Below, one piece after another: positions 61,744 to 64,000 of a stretch of DNA of 64,000 bases (positions are counted from its first letter, which is position 1; every line of letters starts with the position of its first letter). The notes below the pieces were generated by a model. The model was given only the letters and a program-made list of their open reading frames with translations. It was not told where the DNA came from and did no database searches. Source of the DNA: Xiphophorus maculatus. Its lineage: Eukaryota > Chordata > Actinopteri > Cyprinodontiformes > Poeciliidae. The position numbers and the translations under genes are program-made. The stretch is from contig NC_036461.1 of NCBI RefSeq assembly GCF_002775205.1, positions 9,213,015-9,277,014 of the forward strand, given 5' to 3'.

Positions 61744-62204
61744 ACGAGGTCAGACCTTTCACATGCTGGGAGTCCATCACCCTCCTGCAGTTCGCCGTCC
61801 TCATCCCCTGGAAAGAGAAGAGGTTCGTCTGGGATGTGAAGATGCAGATTCTTCATCCTCAGTTGTCACAGAGGGCTCAGTGTAGTCATCAAAACTCCAC
61901 TTCTCTTGACACCCCCTCCTTGGAGTTTTGATTTCCCCCATGAGGTGATGAATGTCAAAGAAAACTTGGATCGTTCTGATTCTTCTACAGGAACTTTCGC
62001 TGGATGAACTGTCGGTTCTTCAGGATGTGGGATGATTCTTTAGGGAAGGGAAGATGGGCTGAGACAGAAGGCCTCAAAAAAAAAAAAAATTCTGACTGTT
62101 CAGCAGAGCAAAGCAAAAAGCATAAGCATCATGACACTTTATCCGTAATCATGATCCTTTGCCATTTTAATCCATCAGGTTGTGACAGGAGTTCTTCTTT
62201 AGCA
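61744..62204 (-). other. 3' internal remnant of the gutted provirus, with a second polypurine tract
   Basis: It holds a second GGAGGGGGTGTCAAGAGAAG junction at 61900-61919, 176 bp from the one used by LTR-A. A short acidic open stretch (FDDYTEPSVTTEDEESA-like) near 61840-61895 may be what is left of the transactivator-like ORF. A poly-A run lies at 62077-62090 (plus strand). Confidence 0.5.
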
Positions 62205-62915
62205 TAGTCCAATTTCTTCACGGCCCTCCCAGTCCAAAGCCTTGAAGTTGTTCTTTGAACGGCAACCTTCCTGTAATAGTGGCCAGTCTACTGTAGGATG
62301 GCATGGTGCTTGATTCTCTGGCCATCGTCTCGTAATGTTCTGGTTCGCTGTAGCTAAGAACTGGCTTGAGCACTGCTTCCTCATGGACCCCTTTCTTCAT
62401 CAGTAGTACTGTGTTGAAGTTCAGTACTTGCTTTACAAAAACTCGGGCGTTGAATCTCAGCTTGATCCCCGTAGCTGCAGGCCGATCTTGAGCTTTAATC
62501 CAAACTCTCTGCCCTGTTTTCAGTGACACTTTGAGCTGCAACTTCCCTTTTTCTTCTCTGAGCAAAAAGGAGAAGTGTCTTCGCCTCCCTGCTTTCTGTG
62601 ACGTGAACGGAGTTCCTCTGCAGGGGAAGACCTGCTCTTCTAGCAGTTGTCACTGTGTTCATCAGCACCAAGAGGTACTTCTCACCTCTCTTTCCTGTTG
62701 TCCCCATTGGTTCTGCTACATCCATGCAGACTGAACCCCATGGGACTGTGCTCTTGATGAACAAACCTTCCATCCGCTGTCCTGGGTGCCCTGGGTAGCT
62801 GTGCAGAAAGTTGATGCAGTTCTGTTGAGGTCTCCTCCTTTTCCAAACGATCTGGACGGCCGGCTTCCTCCGGTTTCTTCCCCAGATTTTCCTCCTCGAA
62901 GTGATCATCCATCAC
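62205..62915 (-). pseudogene. Gutted pol/accessory remnant of a second provirus
   Basis: Patches related to the intact element follow each other with large deletions between. At about 62640-62800 there is an integrase-core segment (IKSTVPWGSVCMDVA). At about 62355-62540 there is the integrase C-terminal segment (GQRVWIKAQDRPA, NTVLLMKKGV). At about 62205-62340 there is the start of the 455-codon ORF. Short ORFs cross these joints but are chimeric. Nearly all of gag, the protease and RT, env and the other ORFs are missing, so this copy is non-functional by itself. Confidence 0.8.
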
Positions 62916-62941
62916 TCCGTCTCTCCGTCGGTTCGAGTTGT

Positions 62942-63213
62942 CTATCCCCCAAAGCCTCTCTTTGCGCTCTTGAGCAGGGATGGGTCTAGACTATGTTGGC
63001 TACTAGCTTCACTGTCTGGATCCGGTCATTCTATCCTCAGTAGAAGCTTTCCCTCACCTGTACGCTATACAGTTACTGCGAGGGTTGTGACTGATGGCCT
63101 TATCAGTCACCACTAACTCTTTTCCCTAAGAGTTAGTAACCCAAGTGAGCTATTCAGAGTCTCACATCTGTTTTCACTGACTTGGCATAGGGCCCTCCTA
63201 CTTCGTTAGTCGT
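62942..63213 (-). promoter_or_regulatory. Second 5' leader with conserved splice donor
   Basis: Closely matches the leader at 59130-59404 over most of its length and keeps the CAG|GTGAGG donor near 63053-63062. It lies between the right outer LTR and the gutted remnant. Confidence 0.8.
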
Positions 63214-63231
63214 GCCCCACGTTGGGCGCCA
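63214..63231 (-). other. Second primer-binding site, tRNA-Lys(CUU)
   Basis: The same 18-nt exact tRNA-Lys1,2 complement as at 59405-59422, here directly adjoining the CA end of the outer LTR with no spacer. Confidence 0.93.
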
Positions 63232-64000
63232 TGAAGGTTATCCTGCAATAGTCAGCCCCGCCCACTCCTCACTACTACCCAGGGCTGCCTACTGACCAGT
63301 TCTCTGTCTAACAGGTCCGGAAAATCTCTGAGACCTGGGTATTACCCTAAAAGTACTCTATAAGAGATAATCTATTTAAACTGGTGGCGAAAGTGATTCG
63401 TCTAGCTCTAACTACCTCCAATCCAGAAGTTATGACCCTTTACAGTTAAGAAACAATCAGCTGAGTAGCCCTCACAGCTGCATAATTCCAATAACCACTT
63501 CTGTTAACGGTAGCCCACTTTCTAAATCATAACTTGCACTTGGAACCGGCTAGATTATGTTTAGTGACTTAGATGTAAGTCCCAGGGTCATTATTTATTC
63601 TCACCAAAGGAAATTATGAAGCCTCCTATTTACTGGAATCATGTACATTAGTTTTCCCTTAATTAAAAGAACTGAACGAAGATTAAATGACTCTATTAAT
63701 TCCAATGTCCACCAACCTCTTTAGAATTTTATAGTATAAATTTATTAAGCAAGCTTAAGCAGGGATATGCGACATACAAATCAATAATCAATCGTAAATA
63801 ATTCAAAAACAGTGTAATAAAATTTACATGTACAATCATACTACCCTGTCCTCTTTTCCCTGACTAAAGTCGCAAGTTCTGAGATGGAATTTCAATGAGC
63901 AGATTCAACTCATACCCAGACGATGGTGGATCTTTGGCAACAGGAATTTCTAGCATCCTTGGTTGAGGTCTTTGCCTTGTGTGGAAAAAACCCTCTTTAG
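63232..64000 (-). repeat. 5' LTR (outer, type B), truncated by window end
   Basis: The first 769 bp (U5 side) of the outer LTR. By eye it matches 44106-44874 at every position with no indel. The remaining roughly 950 bp and the host junction lie outside the window. Confidence 0.93.

Larger units (their letters stand above)
44106..64000 (-). mobile_element. Large composite endogenous retrovirus, three LTRs (runs past right edge)
   Basis: The unit is antisense to arel1 and lies in its intron. From right to left (the sense of the element): outer LTR-B (63232 to beyond 64000), primer-binding site and leader, a gutted internal remnant, polypurine tract, a diverged LTR-A (59425-61735), a second primer-binding site and leader, then gag, pol, two unknown ORFs, env, a membrane ORF, a spliced ORF, polypurine tract and outer LTR-B (44106-45821). 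If the right LTR has the same length as the left one, the whole is about 20.8 kb. The outer LTRs agree at every one of the 769 comparable positions. The intact gag-to-LTR internal part is about 13.6 kb, large for a retrovirus. Primer type, separate pol start and Env leader recall foamy viruses; a phylogeny is needed to place it. Confidence 0.92.

Noticed and set aside
62495-62915. ORFs of 77-137 codons in the gutted provirus as new genes
   Set aside because: They cross deletion joints between leader-proximal, integrase-core and integrase C-terminal segments and are chimeric by accident.

Overview
The window is a gene-dense piece of a ray-finned fish (teleost) nuclear genome. Introns are short, with canonical GT-AG sites. 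The host genes are vertebrate orthologues, and the interspersed repeats are teleost-type: a tRNA-derived SINE-like repeat, decayed Tc1-like elements, a hAT MITE and LINE tails. The species cannot be named from this alone.

Host part (1-44105). In order: rps6kl1 (minus, its 3' end off the left edge), two tandem olfactomedin-4-like genes (minus), lrrc74a (minus), angel1 (plus), vash1 (minus), fcf1 (minus) and the 5' half of arel1 (plus). In human, as I recall, VASH1, ANGEL1 and LRRC74A are neighbours on 14q24.3, as are FCF1 and AREL1, with RPS6KL1 in the same band; this is therefore a rearranged but recognisable conserved block. For five genes the exons I read sum to whole numbers of codons: lrrc74a 636 aa, angel1 708 aa, vash1 332 aa, fcf1 197 aa and the second olfm4-like gene 471 aa. 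The first olfm4-like gene does not close because exon 4 carries one extra base.

Retroviral part (44106-64000 and beyond). A very large endogenous retrovirus lies antisense in an arel1 intron, 64 bp after a splice donor. It reads right to left. The outer LTRs (1,716 bp; the right one is cut by the window end) show no difference over the 769 bp that can be compared, so the insertion is young. The internal region carries gag (1,151 codons, with a macro-domain-like module), pol (protease, RT, RNase H, integrase) starting in a TAATG overlap with the gag stop, two unrecognised ORFs (455 and 367 codons), an env-like glycoprotein (785 codons), a multi-pass membrane ORF in frame with env after its stop, and a spliced ORF with an acidic region like a transactivator. 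The primer-binding site matches tRNA-Lys(CUU). That primer, the separate pol start, the absence of CCHC knuckles in Gag and the membrane-spanning Env leader all recall foamy viruses.

The element is also a composite. A third, clearly diverged LTR of the same family (59425-61735) sits in the middle, with its own polypurine tract on one side and primer-binding site on the other. It is followed by a gutted remnant of a second provirus and a second leader and primer-binding site before the right outer LTR. The unit therefore runs LTR-B / gutted internal / LTR-A / full internal / LTR-B. The macro-like Gag module, the extra ORFs and this three-LTR layout are the most novel things in the window.
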